From positions 1,150,001 through 1,214,000 of the forward strand of contig NC_003030.1 of assembly GCF_000008765.1 (NCBI RefSeq): a DNA stretch of 64,000 nt, read 5' to 3'. The notes below the pieces were generated by a model. The model was not told the DNA's origin and did no database searches. It saw nothing but the letters and a program-made list of their open reading frames with translations. Shown here piece after piece: positions 26,126 through 35,578 of this stretch. The stretch is from Clostridium acetobutylicum ATCC 824. GTDB taxonomy: Bacteria > Bacillota > Clostridia > Clostridiales > Clostridiaceae. The position numbers and the translations under genes are program-made. Position 1 is the first letter of the stretch; every line of letters begins with the position of its first letter.

Positions 26126-28417
26126 TTGTCTATAGAACAAAAAGAGTTTAAGTATGAAGAGGATAAACTGAAAGATACTGAAAATTGGATAGAAAATCAG
26201 ATATCTGAAATAAAAAAAGATAACGTTGAATTTGAAAACAAAATAGTAGATTTAAAAAAACAATCTAAGGGGAAGTACAGTGAAGAACTAGAAATAACTG
26301 AAAAACTTTACAATATTACACATAAAAATCTTGAAAAATACAATGAAGCTAAGGTAACTCCATACTTTGCGAGAATTGATTTTAGAGAGAGAAAAAGAAC
26401 TGAAGTTGAGAGCTATTATATAGGAAAGTTTGGACTAGGAGATAGCAGAAATGGAGAAGAAAAGATAATAGACTGGAGAGCACCTATTGCTGATTTATAT
26501 TATAGTGGTACTGCTGGTAAGGTTGCATATAAAATTTATTCAGGCTATGTAGATGGGGAACTTTATCTAAAGAGAAAATTTTTAATACAGGATAAAAAAC
26601 TAAAGGATGCCTTTGATGATGCAATAAATGAAATAATTTTAAAAGCTCAAGGTGGTTCTGAGAATAATCTAGTTGATGAGTTTTTAAGAATAAATCTTGA
26701 AAAGAATGTAAGTAGTAAGTTAAAGGATGTAGTTGCAACTATACAAAAGGAGCAAAATGATATAATAAGAAGTGAAAAAAATTCTGCACTTGTAGTTCAA
26801 GGATCAGCTGGCTCGGGTAAAACAACTGTAGCACTTCATAGATTAGCTTACCTTATATATAAGTATAATAAGTCCTTAAGTGGAAAAGATGTTCTTGTGG
26901 TAGCGCCTAATAGGATTTTCTTGGATTATATTTCAGATGTGCTTCCTAGTCTTGGAGCTAATACTGTGGTTCAAGAAACTTTTGAGGATATAGCCTTAAA
27001 GGTTTTAGGAATAAAATCTAAAGTATATACAAAGGATAAAAAACTTGCATACATATTTGAAGATAAAAATGAAGAAGATAAAAAACTTGTAATTAAAACA
27101 AGTAATTTTAAAGGTTCTCTATTATTTAAGGAAATGATAGATAAATATCTAAAAACAATTGAAGAAAAGGATAGTGTTGTAGAGGATATTAAAATAGCGG
27201 GATATGTCTTATTTGATAAGAAGGAAATAAGAAGACTTTTTTGTGAAGACATGTCACATTTACCTATAGATAAAAGAAAAGATGAAATAAAAAGGTATTT
27301 TAACCTTAAGATAAAGGATAAGATTATAAACATTTGTGATAAAATTTCTTTTACATACGAGTATAATATTGCAAGAGTAAAAAAGAATATGGAGGACGGA
27401 GTAGAGAGAAGAAAGAAATTAATAGCTCTTTACGATGAAAGAGACAATAAAAGAAATGACATAATAAAAAATGCACCAGTTGTAATGGACAATTATTTTG
27501 AAGCTTGGAAGCATACAGATACAGCAGTTATTCTGGATAGATTTTTTAATAGCAAAGATGTATACAATGAACTGGCAAAAGGAAAGATATCACAAAGTCT
27601 TTGGAAGCACATAAAATCAGAATTTAATCAAAATAGAGAGAAAAAGGTAATTGACAGTGATGATTTAGCTGCAATGCTGTATATAAAATTTAATATAGAA
27701 GGAAATGATAAATTTAACTTTAAACACATAATAATAGATGAAGCACAGGATTACAGTATATTTCAATTTTCAGCTTTAAAAAATTTATGTAGTAGTAACT
27801 CTTTTACTATAGTAGGTGACTTAGGGCAGGGAATATATTACTATAAAGGAATAAATGATTGGGCTTCTATAAATAAAAATGTTTTTGAAGATAATTTCAA
27901 TTATGTAGCACTTAGTCAAAGTTATCGTTCAACAGTGGAAATAATAGAATTTGCAAATGAAGTTTTAAAGAAACAGGATATAAAATTGGAACCAGCAAAA
28001 CCTGTTTTAAGACATGGTGATAAGCCAGAAGTAATTGAATTTGCTACTAACAAGGAATTTGTAGAGAGAGCAGATGAGATTGTAGAAAGGCTTGAAAAAC
28101 TAGATAAGAAGAATATAGCGATTATAGGAAAAACTTATGATGAGTGCAAAAAAATTAACGACGCTCTAAGAAAATATAGTAAAAATAAGTGGAAAGTAAT
28201 AAGGGAAAATGATAAAAGCTTTGAAACAACAAAAATAGTCATACCGTCGTATATAACTAAGGGACTTGAGTTTGATTGCAGTATTATCTATAATTGCAGT
28301 GAGGATAATTATAAAGATACAGAACTTGATAAGAAGACACTGTATGTTTCACTTACAAGAGCGCTGCACTATGAATATATCTTTTTCAAGGGAAAAAAAT
28401 CCAGCCTTATTAAATAA
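26126..28417 (+). CDS. HelD-like superfamily 1 helicase
   Basis: 763 aa, TTG start with AAGGGG ten bases upstream. It matches the HelD/helicase IV group that recycles stalled RNA polymerase in Gram-positives: an N-terminal coiled coil (about 1-80, charged EEDKLKDTENW), a conserved DWRAPIADLYY block (about 118), Walker A VQGSAGSGKTTVALHRLAYL (about 223-242), Walker B IIDEAQDYS (about 540), VGDLGQGIYYYKG, SQSYRST and the C-terminal VSLTRALH. Length matches Bacillus HelD (about 774). It stands alone, divergent from nadABC. Confidence 0.87.
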   Translation: MSIEQKEFKYEEDKLKDTENWIENQISEIKKDNVEFENKIVDLKKQSKGKYSEELEITEKLYNITHKNLEKYNEAKVTPYFARIDFRERKRTEVESYYIGKFGLGDSRNGEEKIIDWRAPIADLYYSGTAGKVAYKIYSGYVDGELYLKRKFLIQDKKLKDAFDDAINEIILKAQGGSENNLVDEFLRINLEKNVSSKLKDVVATIQKEQNDIIRSEKNSALVVQGSAGSGKTTVALHRLAYLIYKYNKSLSGKDVLVVAPNRIFLDYISDVLPSLGANTVVQETFEDIALKVLGIKSKVYTKDKKLAYIFEDKNEEDKKLVIKTSNFKGSLLFKEMIDKYLKTIEEKDSVVEDIKIAGYVLFDKKEIRRLFCEDMSHLPIDKRKDEIKRYFNLKIKDKIINICDKISFTYEYNIARVKKNMEDGVERRKKLIALYDERDNKRNDIIKNAPVVMDNYFEAWKHTDTAVILDRFFNSKDVYNELAKGKISQSLWKHIKSEFNQNREKKVIDSDDLAAMLYIKFNIEGNDKFNFKHIIIDEAQDYSIFQFSALKNLCSSNSFTIVGDLGQGIYYYKGINDWASINKNVFEDNFNYVALSQSYRSTVEIIEFANEVLKKQDIKLEPAKPVLRHGDKPEVIEFATNKEFVERADEIVERLEKLDKKNIAIIGKTYDECKKINDALRKYSKNKWKVIRENDKSFETTKIVIPSYITKGLEFDCSIIYNCSEDNYKDTELDKKTLYVSLTRALHYEYIFFKGKKSSLIK

Positions 28418-28443
28418 TAATTTATATTATTTAATAATTATTA

Positions 28444-28484
28444 TTGAATAATTTTATTTTTGTGTTATAATATATATATAATAA
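28444..28484 (+). promoter_or_regulatory. fprA promoter with imperfect PerR-like palindrome
   Basis: TTGAAT (28444-28449), 16-bp spacer, TATAAT (28466-28471). Bases 28465-28484 form an AT palindrome with two mismatched pairs starting TTATAAT, as in PerR boxes. PerR control of the homologous gene in C. acetobutylicum is known from the literature as I recall; the box itself is a weak match because everything here is AT-rich. The leader is about 150 nt. Confidence 0.45.
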
Positions 28485-28624
28485 TACGAAAGAAAAAAAC
28501 CAAAGCAGCTATAAATTTACGTATGTTACAAAATGTAATCAATTGTTAATAAATTATATTTTAATTGAGGTTAACTTTGGTGTAATTAATGAAAATAATT
28601 ATTTAGTGTTGAGGAGGAGTTAAA

Positions 28625-29803
28625 ATGAGTGCTGAAAAGCTTTGTGAAAATGTATATTGGGTAGGTGTAAAGGATCAAAAATTAAGAGTGTTTGACATAA
28701 TAATGAATACAAAAAAAGGGTCAACATATAATTCTTATTTAATTAATGATGATAAGGTTGCAATAATAGATACTGTAAAAGATGGTTTTTATGATGAATT
28801 TTTAAAAAGTATTAAAAGCGTTATAGGCGACAAAAAGGTAGACTACATAGTCGTGCAGCATACAGAATTAGATCACAGTGGTTCTATGTATAGATTGATA
28901 AAAGAGTATCCAGAAGCTAAGGTTGTTTCATCAAAAGCAGCTAATATGTATTTAAAAGAGATAGTAAATGATGAATTTAATAGTTTAGATGCTATGGAAG
29001 TGAAGGAGCTTAATTTAGGTAAAAATACATTAGAATTTATATCTGCCCCTAACCTTCATTGGCCAGATACAATGTTCACTTATAATAAAGAAAATAATAT
29101 ACTATTTACCTGTGATGTTATGGGATGCCACTATTGCCCTGATGGAAGCATAAAGGATGAGGGTGGAGAAGATTATCTTCCAGAAATGAGATATTACTTT
29201 GATGTAATAATGTCACCTTTTAAGAAGTTTGTAAATATGGGTTTAGATAAAATTAAAGATCTAAAGCTTGATATGATAGCTCCAAGCCATGGACCAGTTC
29301 ATATTAATGATATAGAGGAAAGTGTGAAGCTTTATAGAGAGTGGGCTAAAGAAAAGGAACCTAAGGAGAAGAACGTTCAAATATTTTATATTACTGCCTA
29401 TGGAAACACAGGTATCATGGCAAAACATTTATGCGAGGATATAAATAAAAAAGGTGTAAAGGCAGAAGTGCATGAGATAACTGATATGAAAATGGAAGAT
29501 ATAGTTGAATTGATAGCAGATGCTAATGGAGTTTTGGTTGGTTCTCCAACAATAAATCAAGACGCTGTAAGACCTGTATGGGATGTTCTTTCATCAGTAT
29601 GTCCTATAGTTAATAGAGGAAAGGCAGCAGCTGCATTTGGATCTTATGGATGGAGTGGAGAAGGTGTCCCTATGATGATGGATAGATTAAAGTCCTTAAA
29701 GTTTAAAACTCCAGACAATGGTCTTAAGTTTAAATTCGTACCTGCTAGTAAAGAGTTCAGCGAAGCCGATAAATTTGTAGATGATTTTATAGGTTTATTA
29801 TAA
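28625..29803 (+). CDS. fprA1: A-type flavodiiron protein (O2/NO reductase)
   Basis: 392 aa, ATG after GAGGAGGAGTTAAA. The metallo-beta-lactamase-fold diiron domain (1-245) has the ligands H79, E81, D83, H84 (HTELDHSG), a further His in NLHWPDT, an Asp in TCDVMGCHY, and a His in PSHGPV. The C-terminal flavodoxin domain starts near 250 ([16 protein letters not shown]). With rubredoxin and an NADH reductase it reduces O2 to water, protecting the anaerobe. The symbol rests on my memory of C. acetobutylicum gene order. It is monocistronic with its own terminator. Confidence 0.93.
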
Positions 29804-29804
29804 G

Positions 29805-29848
29805 AAAAGAGTTCATGGCAATTTATGAGTAGCCATGAACTCTTTTTT
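29805..29848. terminator. Bidirectional terminator
   Basis: 15-bp stem AAAAGAGTTCATGGC (29805-29819) and its complement at 29832-29846, 12-nt loop and T-run, between convergent genes. Confidence 0.88.
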
Positions 29849-29849
29849 A

Positions 29850-31301
29850 CTAAAATCCTTTTTCTTTAAGATCTGATACAATTTCAACATACTTCTCAAG
29901 TACATCAAAGCCTTTGTAATCTTCTCTTCTTAAATCTATAATATCTCCATGAGAAATGCCACGTCTTCTATTATTTCTTATAACTCCCTTAAAGTGTCCC
30001 CATTTTGCAGAATCAATAGATACTAAACCATCATTTTCGCCAGACGTTAGCTTCGATAAAACGTAGGGAATAGATACTACATAATCACTAAATATGTTTT
30101 TTACTGCTGTTGCATAGCTTTGATAATAAACCCCCGGTACGTCTTTTACTTCCTCATTAAACTTTGAACTACTGTAAGTAGAAAATTGTCTACTAGCTGT
30201 ATAGAAGTCAGGATTTTTATCACCTAGAATTTTATAATATTTGTCAAAAAAATTTGAAACAGCTCTGTAGATTTTATCGGGGATTTTGCAGGCTATATCA
30301 ACAAATTTACATCCTCTATGTGGTGAAGACATCATTGTGAGGGATGCTACATATTTTCCCATTTCAAGTTTGCTAACCATGTAACGTGAGTCTAACCCGC
30401 CTTTAGAATGTGCTATTATATTTACCTTTTCGCAGCCTGTTTCCTTAATGATTTGGAGAATTTTGTTTTTCATATACTGTGCATTGTATTCAACAGTTCC
30501 CCAGGCTTCTTGATTTCCGTAATAAATAGTTGCACCGTTACGTATCAGTTCCTTAGGGATTCTTCCCCAGTAATTAATATATTTTAGATCTCTAAATCCA
30601 ACACCGTGAACTAAAACGAGAGGATACTTTGTTTTACATACATGAGAATCCACGCGTTCCTTATTTGTGATTACTTTATATAGGTCGTGATCATATTCGA
30701 TTTTAGCTGTATGACAAGCATATAACATTGCAAAAATATTTATAATTGGAATAAAACACACAAAGCCAACGATAAATCTTTTAGCTATATTTAATCTTTT
30801 AGAAGTACATAAAATCCTGATCATACCATTTGTAAGTAAGATGAGGATAGCTATAATAGCAAGTATAAGATCTATTACAAAAATATGAATAGGAGCTGCA
30901 TCTCTCATTTTTACTAAATAAACTATGTATAATAATATTTGAATGAGAGAGGTGTACAATCCAAATAGAACAATTCTTTCTCCACCTATCATTATCCTTA
31001 ATCTAAGACTTGCTGCTTGCTTCTTTATACTTGGAAATAGATTTGCTTTTAACCAAACATAAAAAATGAAGAAAAAAATCTCAATTGAAATAATCCATTT
31101 ACACACAATATTAGTTTGTCCAATATTGGTATGATGATTAATAAGGTAATAAATAAGCACAATATGAGGAGCAAAAATAAGATATATACTCATAAATGCT
31201 TTGTTAAGTAAAGGTAGTTTTTTTCCAATGTCCAGTAATATTACGCTAATCAATAATATAAATGAGATAAAAGATATTAGAAATGTCATAAATAAATTCA
31301 T
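29850..31301 (-). CDS. Membrane-anchored lipase-like alpha/beta hydrolase
   Basis: 483 aa. The N-terminal 215 residues carry about six hydrophobic segments; the rest is a lipase domain: PLVLVHGVGFRDLKYINYWG (oxyanion region, about 228-247), nucleophile AHSKGGLDSRYMVSKL (about 299-314), SPHRGC, and a late SHGDIIDL His. This looks like the triacylglycerol lipase family fused to a polytopic membrane domain. The substrate is unknown; the active site probably faces outside, but topology is not proved. The start has a weak site (GGATGAATTT), so the true N-terminus may differ. Confidence 0.78.
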   Translation of the reverse strand: MNLFMTFLISFISFILLISVILLDIGKKLPLLNKAFMSIYLIFAPHIVLIYYLINHHTNIGQTNIVCKWIISIEIFFFIFYVWLKANLFPSIKKQAASLRLRIMIGGERIVLFGLYTSLIQILLYIVYLVKMRDAAPIHIFVIDLILAIIAILILLTNGMIRILCTSKRLNIAKRFIVGFVCFIPIINIFAMLYACHTAKIEYDHDLYKVITNKERVDSHVCKTKYPLVLVHGVGFRDLKYINYWGRIPKELIRNGATIYYGNQEAWGTVEYNAQYMKNKILQIIKETGCEKVNIIAHSKGGLDSRYMVSKLEMGKYVASLTMMSSPHRGCKFVDIACKIPDKIYRAVSNFFDKYYKILGDKNPDFYTASRQFSTYSSSKFNEEVKDVPGVYYQSYATAVKNIFSDYVVSIPYVLSKLTSGENDGLVSIDSAKWGHFKGVIRNNRRRGISHGDIIDLRREDYKGFDVLEKYVEIVSDLKEKGF

Positions 31302-31410
31302 CCTTTGTTTGTTAATATTATAAACTCACTACAATATATCACATTTTGTGGTAAATTTACAGTTATATATATACATTTAAATTAAATAATAACTAAAAAA
31401 GAATGGACTA

Positions 31411-31462
31411 TTGACATTTTACAAGAAAAGTAATAGAATAAACACAGTGATAATCATTATCA
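31411..31462 (+). promoter_or_regulatory. feo promoter with Fur box
   Basis: TTGACA (31411-31416), 17-bp spacer, TAGAAT (31434-31439), and just downstream a perfect 7-1-7 palindrome TGATAATCATTATCA (31448-31462), which matches the core of the classical Fur box. Iron-loaded Fur bound there would block initiation of the feo operon. Confidence 0.88.
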
Positions 31463-31522
31463 TTTCAAAATGAAAATCAAATTCATGGTTTTTTATTATT
31501 AGTGTTTGAGGAGAGTGATATT

Positions 31523-31759
31523 ATGACAAAAGGTATAGGTCTTAATGAAGTTGAAATAAAATCAAAGGTTAAAGTTATTGGAATTGTACCAGAGAGTAAA
31601 GTTAGAAGAAAAATAATGGACATGGGGATAGTTAGAGGTACTGAAATATATATTGAGGGAAAAGCACCTATGGGTGATCCAATAGCACTTAGACTTAGAG
31701 GATATAGTTTGAGTTTAAGAAAAAGTGAAGCTAAGGATATTTTAGTTGAAGTTTTATAA
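31523..31759 (+). CDS. feoA: FeoA domain protein (first copy)
   Basis: 78 aa from the ATG at 31523, with GAGGAG upstream; the GTG at 31502 lies upstream of that site and is not used. SH3-like FeoA domain: VKVIGIVPESKVRRKIMDMG, VRGTEIYIEGKAPMGDPIAL and the typical LRGYSLSLRKSEA ending. FeoA is a cytoplasmic partner of the ferrous iron transporter FeoB. It is first in an operon feoA-feoA-feoB-feoC-like under Fur control. Confidence 0.93.
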   Translation: MTKGIGLNEVEIKSKVKVIGIVPESKVRRKIMDMGIVRGTEIYIEGKAPMGDPIALRLRGYSLSLRKSEAKDILVEVL

Positions 31760-31774
31760 AAGGGAGGGTTTTAA

Positions 31775-32008
31775 ATGATTAATAAAGCAATGCCTTTAAA
31801 CATAGTTTCAGCAGGAAGAGATGCAGAAGTTAGAGACATAACAGGAACTGAAGTAATGTGTAAAAAACTTATGGAAATGGGTTTTAACAATGGTGCAGTG
31901 ATAAGAATTATTAAAAACGATGCAGCTCATATAGTAGTTAAGGTAGGAGAAACAAGATTGGCTTTAAATAGGGGAATGGCTCAAAAGGTTATGGTTGCAG
32001 AAGTTTAG
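31775..32008 (+). CDS. feoA: FeoA domain protein (second copy)
   Basis: 77 aa, ATG after AAGGGAGGGTTTTAA. A second, diverged FeoA SH3-like domain (CKKLMEMGFNNGAVIRIIKN, VVKVGETRLALNRGMAQKV). Two feoA genes before feoB are common in clostridia; whether both touch FeoB is unknown. It lies 15 bases after the first copy and 29 bases before feoB. Confidence 0.92.
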   Translation: MINKAMPLNIVSAGRDAEVRDITGTEVMCKKLMEMGFNNGAVIRIIKNDAAHIVVKVGETRLALNRGMAQKVMVAEV

Positions 32009-32037
32009 TGAGGTTACAATTTTATGGAGGTTTGATG

Positions 32038-34086
32038 ATGAATAGAAATTTAGTAGTAGCTTTAGCAGGTAATCCAAATTGCGGTAAAACAAGTCTTTTT
32101 AATGAACTTACAGGTTCAAAGCAGCATGTAGGTAATTGGCCAGGAGTTACAGTAGAGAAAAAGGAAGGTAAGCTTAAGTTTGAGGGAAGAGAAATAACTA
32201 TAGTAGATTTACCAGGAACTTATAGCCTTGGCGCATATTCAGAAGATGAAGTAGTAGCTCGTGACTTTATATTAAAGGATAAACCAGATGTAGTTATAAA
32301 TGTAGTTGATGCTTGTAATCTTGAGAGAAATTTATATCTTACCACCCAAATTTTAGAAACAGGTGCAAAAGTAGTATTAGCGTTAAATATGATGGATGAA
32401 GCTAATACCAGGAACATAGATATAAATATTGAAAAACTTCAAAAATCCATTGGCATACCAGTAGTTCCTACAGTAGCGACGAAAAAGCAGGGGATAAAGG
32501 AACTTGTTAAAAATGCAATAAAGCTCGGTGATTCTGAAAGTGAAGAGTTATATACAATTGATTATGGTAGCGATATTCAAAAGGAAGTAGATGGAATTAA
32601 AGCTGCTATTGATGAAGCTAGTGTCACTTTAGAATATCCAAAAGCATGGGTATCTTTAAAACTTTTAGAAAATGATGACTACATAAGAAAATATATTGAT
32701 AATAGTATAAAAGATGACGAAGTGAAGCATAAGGTTAGTGAGGGAATTGAAAATTTAACTAGCATCATTGGGTATGAACCGGATGCCTTCATAGTAGATA
32801 AAAGATATGAACTTATAAGTAAATTTGTTAAAAACAGTGTTAAGAAAAATGAAGTACAAGAAGAAAGTACTTCAGATAAAATTGATAAGGTATTAACTAA
32901 TAAATTTTTAGGCATACCAATATTTGCAATAATAATGTTTGCAGTATATCAAGTATCCATAAATTTTGGAAATGGAACACTTTCAGATTTGATAAATGAT
33001 TCTCTTGGACAGCTTGGAACTAATATAGCTTTTACTTTGGATGGTTTTGGTGTACCTAAGATTATAGGTGCCTTTGTTAGGGATGGTGTTTTTGCCGGAG
33101 TTGGTTCTGTTTTAGGTTTCTTTCCTATGATTTTAATAATGTTTTTTCTTATATCTCTTCTTGAGGATAGCGGATATATGGCAAGAGCAGCATATGTTAT
33201 GGATAGACTTATGAGTGCTGTAGGGCTTCATGGAAAAACAGCTGTTTCTTTAATTGTTGGAAGTGGATGCAATGTTGCAGGAATAATGTCAGCAAGAACA
33301 CTTGAGAGTAAAAAGGATAGAATGATTGCAATTCTTATAACACCTTTCATTTCTTGTCCAGCAAGGTTAACTGTTTATGGTGTGTTTGTAGGGGCATTTT
33401 TCGCAAAACAAAAGCTTGGTATATTTAGTTTAGGCGGAATTATAATATTTTTACTATATGCACTTGGTATATTTGTAGCTATATGTGCGGGAAAATTCTT
33501 TAGTTCAAAGGTATTTGAAGGGGAAACTTCATATTTTGTTATGGAACTTCCACCATATAGACTCCCAACACTTAAAGGTATATTAATACACATGTGGGAA
33601 AAATCAGGACACTTCTTGAAGAAGGCTGGAACTATAATTTTAGGAGTGTGCATAATAGTATGGATACTTGCGGATTTACCAGCAGGAGTTGAGTATGGAA
33701 GTAAAGATTCTCTTCTTGGAATTATAGGAACCTTTATTGCACCAATATTTAAACCAGCAGGTTTTGGATCATGGCAAGCAGGAGTGGCTCTTATAACTGG
33801 ATTTGCAGCGAAGGAAGCCGTTGTGGGTACTCTTGGAACAATATACGGAGTTAATGAAGGAACACAGCTTTTCCACGCAATTCATAATACTTTTACACCG
33901 TTATCAGCTATATCCTTTATGATAATGACACTTTTGTATGTACCATGTGTTGCTACAATAGGTGCTGTAAAGAGTGAAACAAATTCTAATAAGTGGACAG
34001 TTGCTGTAATTATATATACTTGCGTAATTGGTTGGGTGCTTGCAACAATATTCTATCAGGTAGGAAGATTGCTTGGATATGTATAG
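32038..34086 (+). CDS. feoB: Ferrous iron transporter FeoB
   Basis: 682 aa from the ATG at 32038 (GGAGG seven bases upstream; adjacent ATG at 32035 and GTG at 32008 are alternatives). The N-terminal G domain has GNPNCGKTSLF (G1), WPGVTVEKKEG (G2), DLPGTYSL (G3) and LNMMD (G4), then a helical regulator, then a membrane domain with two Gate repeats (YMARAAYVMDR, SGCNVAGIMSARTLE, ISCPARLTVY, KEAVVGTL). The cysteines in the Gate segments fit metal passage. It imports Fe2+ across the membrane. Regulated by the Fur box at 31448. Confidence 0.96.
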   Translation: MNRNLVVALAGNPNCGKTSLFNELTGSKQHVGNWPGVTVEKKEGKLKFEGREITIVDLPGTYSLGAYSEDEVVARDFILKDKPDVVINVVDACNLERNLYLTTQILETGAKVVLALNMMDEANTRNIDINIEKLQKSIGIPVVPTVATKKQGIKELVKNAIKLGDSESEELYTIDYGSDIQKEVDGIKAAIDEASVTLEYPKAWVSLKLLENDDYIRKYIDNSIKDDEVKHKVSEGIENLTSIIGYEPDAFIVDKRYELISKFVKNSVKKNEVQEESTSDKIDKVLTNKFLGIPIFAIIMFAVYQVSINFGNGTLSDLINDSLGQLGTNIAFTLDGFGVPKIIGAFVRDGVFAGVGSVLGFFPMILIMFFLISLLEDSGYMARAAYVMDRLMSAVGLHGKTAVSLIVGSGCNVAGIMSARTLESKKDRMIAILITPFISCPARLTVYGVFVGAFFAKQKLGIFSLGGIIIFLLYALGIFVAICAGKFFSSKVFEGETSYFVMELPPYRLPTLKGILIHMWEKSGHFLKKAGTIILGVCIIVWILADLPAGVEYGSKDSLLGIIGTFIAPIFKPAGFGSWQAGVALITGFAAKEAVVGTLGTIYGVNEGTQLFHAIHNTFTPLSAISFMIMTLLYVPCVATIGAVKSETNSNKWTVAVIIYTCVIGWVLATIFYQVGRLLGYV

Positions 34087-34133
34087 CCAAACATTGAGAA
34101 TGAATATTATTATTATAACTAGGAGGGATAGCT

Positions 34134-34394
34134 TTGTTGATGAAAATTCTTAAAAGGTTAAAGGATGGAGGAATTTACTCCAATAAATTAATGGCAAAAG
34201 AGCTTGGTGTGAGTGAATCAATAATAGAGCAAATGATACTTCAACTTGAACAACTTGGATATATAAAGAAGGATATTATGACATCGGGCTGCGATTGCAG
34301 CAGTTGTGCTCCTAAAAAGAAAAGCTGCTGCACAGGTGGTAATGTAAAAATTGATTTATGGAAGCTTACAGAAAAGGGAAATAGAGCTATTTAG
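34134..34394 (+). CDS. FeoC-like winged-helix protein with Cys cluster
   Basis: 86 aa, start TTG at 34134 (AGGAGG seven bases upstream) or ATG at 34140. The N-terminal winged helix (SNKLMAKELGVSESIIEQMI) is followed by a cysteine-rich insert CDCSSCAPKKKSCC (about 57-70), as in FeoC-type iron-sulfur proteins thought to regulate FeoB or its expression. The gene lies 47 bases after feoB and ends in a terminator, so it is the last gene of the feo operon. Confidence 0.82.
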   Translation: MLMKILKRLKDGGIYSNKLMAKELGVSESIIEQMILQLEQLGYIKKDIMTSGCDCSSCAPKKKSCCTGGNVKIDLWKLTEKGNRAI

Positions 34395-34443
34395 AGATAA
34401 TAAATTCAAACAAGTTAATAATTAAAAATTATAAATATTATGA

Positions 34444-34478
34444 AAAAAGTGTTTAAAAGTTTAGTTTAAACACTTTTT
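34444..34478 (+). terminator. Intrinsic terminator of the feo operon
   Basis: 14-bp stem (34444-34457, 34465-34478) with a short loop and T-run. Confidence 0.85.
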
Positions 34479-34547
34479 CTTATGAGATATTTGGTGTAAA
34501 ATATAAGTGTAAGTTACTATAATATTTAATTAAGGAGCGGTGATTCA

Positions 34548-34970
34548 TTGAGGGGAGAAAAATGTGTTGTATGCGGTAAAGATGGTGAAAGGCACCATAT
34601 AGTATATAAAAGCCAAGGTGGACTCGATTTTCCTCTTAATTATGTTTATTTGTGTGACGAGCACCATAGAGGGATTAATGGACCTCATAAGGACAGGAAA
34701 GTTGATTTAAAGTATAAGCTTAAAATGCAAAAAAGTCTTGAAAGCATTTTGACTAATGAATATTATAAAATAAAGGATCTTATAAAGCTTCTTCAAATCA
34801 ATCAAAGACAAGCTAAAATTATGACTAGAAATTTTAAGCTTTATAAAGAAGGTTATAGGAAAAGAGATATAATAAAGAGAATTATGGGTGGAACCTTTTA
34901 CTATAGTGACATGTTAAGTGATTACTATGATGACTCTTTGTATAGGTTGTTAGAGGAAAGAATTAAATAG
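34548..34970 (+). CDS. HNH-type nuclease-like protein
   Basis: 140 aa, TTG start with AAGGAGCGG upstream. The first 50 residues have the HNH layout: CVVCGK, then RHHIVYKSQGG, LNYVYLC and EHHRGINGPH (two Cys pairs and the HH/N/H catalytic set). The rest (about 60-140) is helical and basic with a possible helix-turn-helix (KLLQINQRQAKIMTRNFKLY). The family nicks or cuts DNA; its biological role here is unknown. It sits alone between two terminators, not in a phage or restriction context. Confidence 0.75.
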   Translation: MRGEKCVVCGKDGERHHIVYKSQGGLDFPLNYVYLCDEHHRGINGPHKDRKVDLKYKLKMQKSLESILTNEYYKIKDLIKLLQINQRQAKIMTRNFKLYKEGYRKRDIIKRIMGGTFYYSDMLSDYYDDSLYRLLEERIK

Positions 34971-34978
34971 ATATAGAG

Positions 34979-35021
34979 AAATCATCTTAATTTAAATTGA
35001 AGACTTAAATTAAGATGATTC
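34979..35021. terminator. Bidirectional terminator
   Basis: Arms 34979-34995 and 35005-35021 form a long AT-rich stem between convergent genes. Confidence 0.78.
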
Positions 35022-35033
35022 TTTACATTTTGA

Positions 35034-35228
35034 TTACATTTCTTCTTCTACTTCTTCTTCTACTTCGTTAGCTAAAAGTTCTTCAGCTAATCTTTTTGTG
35101 ATTTTATTAAAATCTTCTTCAAATAGTATACCGTCTATAATTTTTGATGTTAGTAAATTTCCATCTTTATATACACTTATGGAATCACTTTTACCTTTGA
35201 ACAAAAATCCGTTTATGGTTCTTTCCAT
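35034..35228 (-). CDS. Small acidic hypothetical protein
   Basis: 64 aa, ATG with GGGAGG nine bases upstream, so translation is likely. The N-terminal part (INGFLFKGKSDSISVYKDGN) looks like a small beta-sheet; the last 12 residues are nearly all acidic (VEEEVEEEM). No signal peptide or membrane segment. I do not recognise a family. Confidence 0.65.
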   Translation of the reverse strand: MERTINGFLFKGKSDSISVYKDGNLLTSKIIDGILFEEDFNKITKRLAEELLANEVEEEVEEEM

Positions 35229-35374
35229 AATAAAGCCTCCCTAATACATAACTAATACATATAACAAAATGTATTTACTTTTCATTATACAAAATACAAA
35301 GTAAATTTTCAATACAGATTTAACATAAGTTTAAAAAATAAGTTATTGGAAAGAATTATTTATGGAGGTGCTTT

Positions 35375-35533
35375 ATGAAAAATATTATAGTTTGCAGTGA
35401 CGATGAAATGTGGATAATAAAATTGGGACTCTTAAATTATAACAACTTTTTATTAAAAGAAAAAATTAAAGGGAACAACAATGTCATTGATAGGCGTGAA
35501 AAGGTGAAAAAGATTTTACAGGAATTAAAATAG
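35375..35533 (+). CDS. Small hypothetical protein (52 aa)
   Basis: Short frame with an excellent Shine-Dalgarno (TGGAGGTG, four to five bases before the ATG) and its own downstream hairpin, so I treat it as real. It begins MKNIIVCSDDEMWIIKLGLL and ends in a basic helix (REKVKKILQELK). Three hydrophobic patches but no clear membrane segment. No family recognised. It lies between divergent and convergent neighbours and is not part of either operon. Confidence 0.6.
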   Translation: MKNIIVCSDDEMWIIKLGLLNYNNFLLKEKIKGNNNVIDRREKVKKILQELK

Positions 35534-35562
35534 CAGGTAAAAGTGTAGTACCATTACCTGCT
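35532..35562. terminator. Terminator between the small gene and pyk
   Basis: 9-bp perfect stem AGCAGGTAA/TTACCTGCT (35532-35540, 35554-35562), with T-rich DNA on both sides. Confidence 0.75.
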
Positions 35563-35578
35563 TTATTATTGTTAAAAT

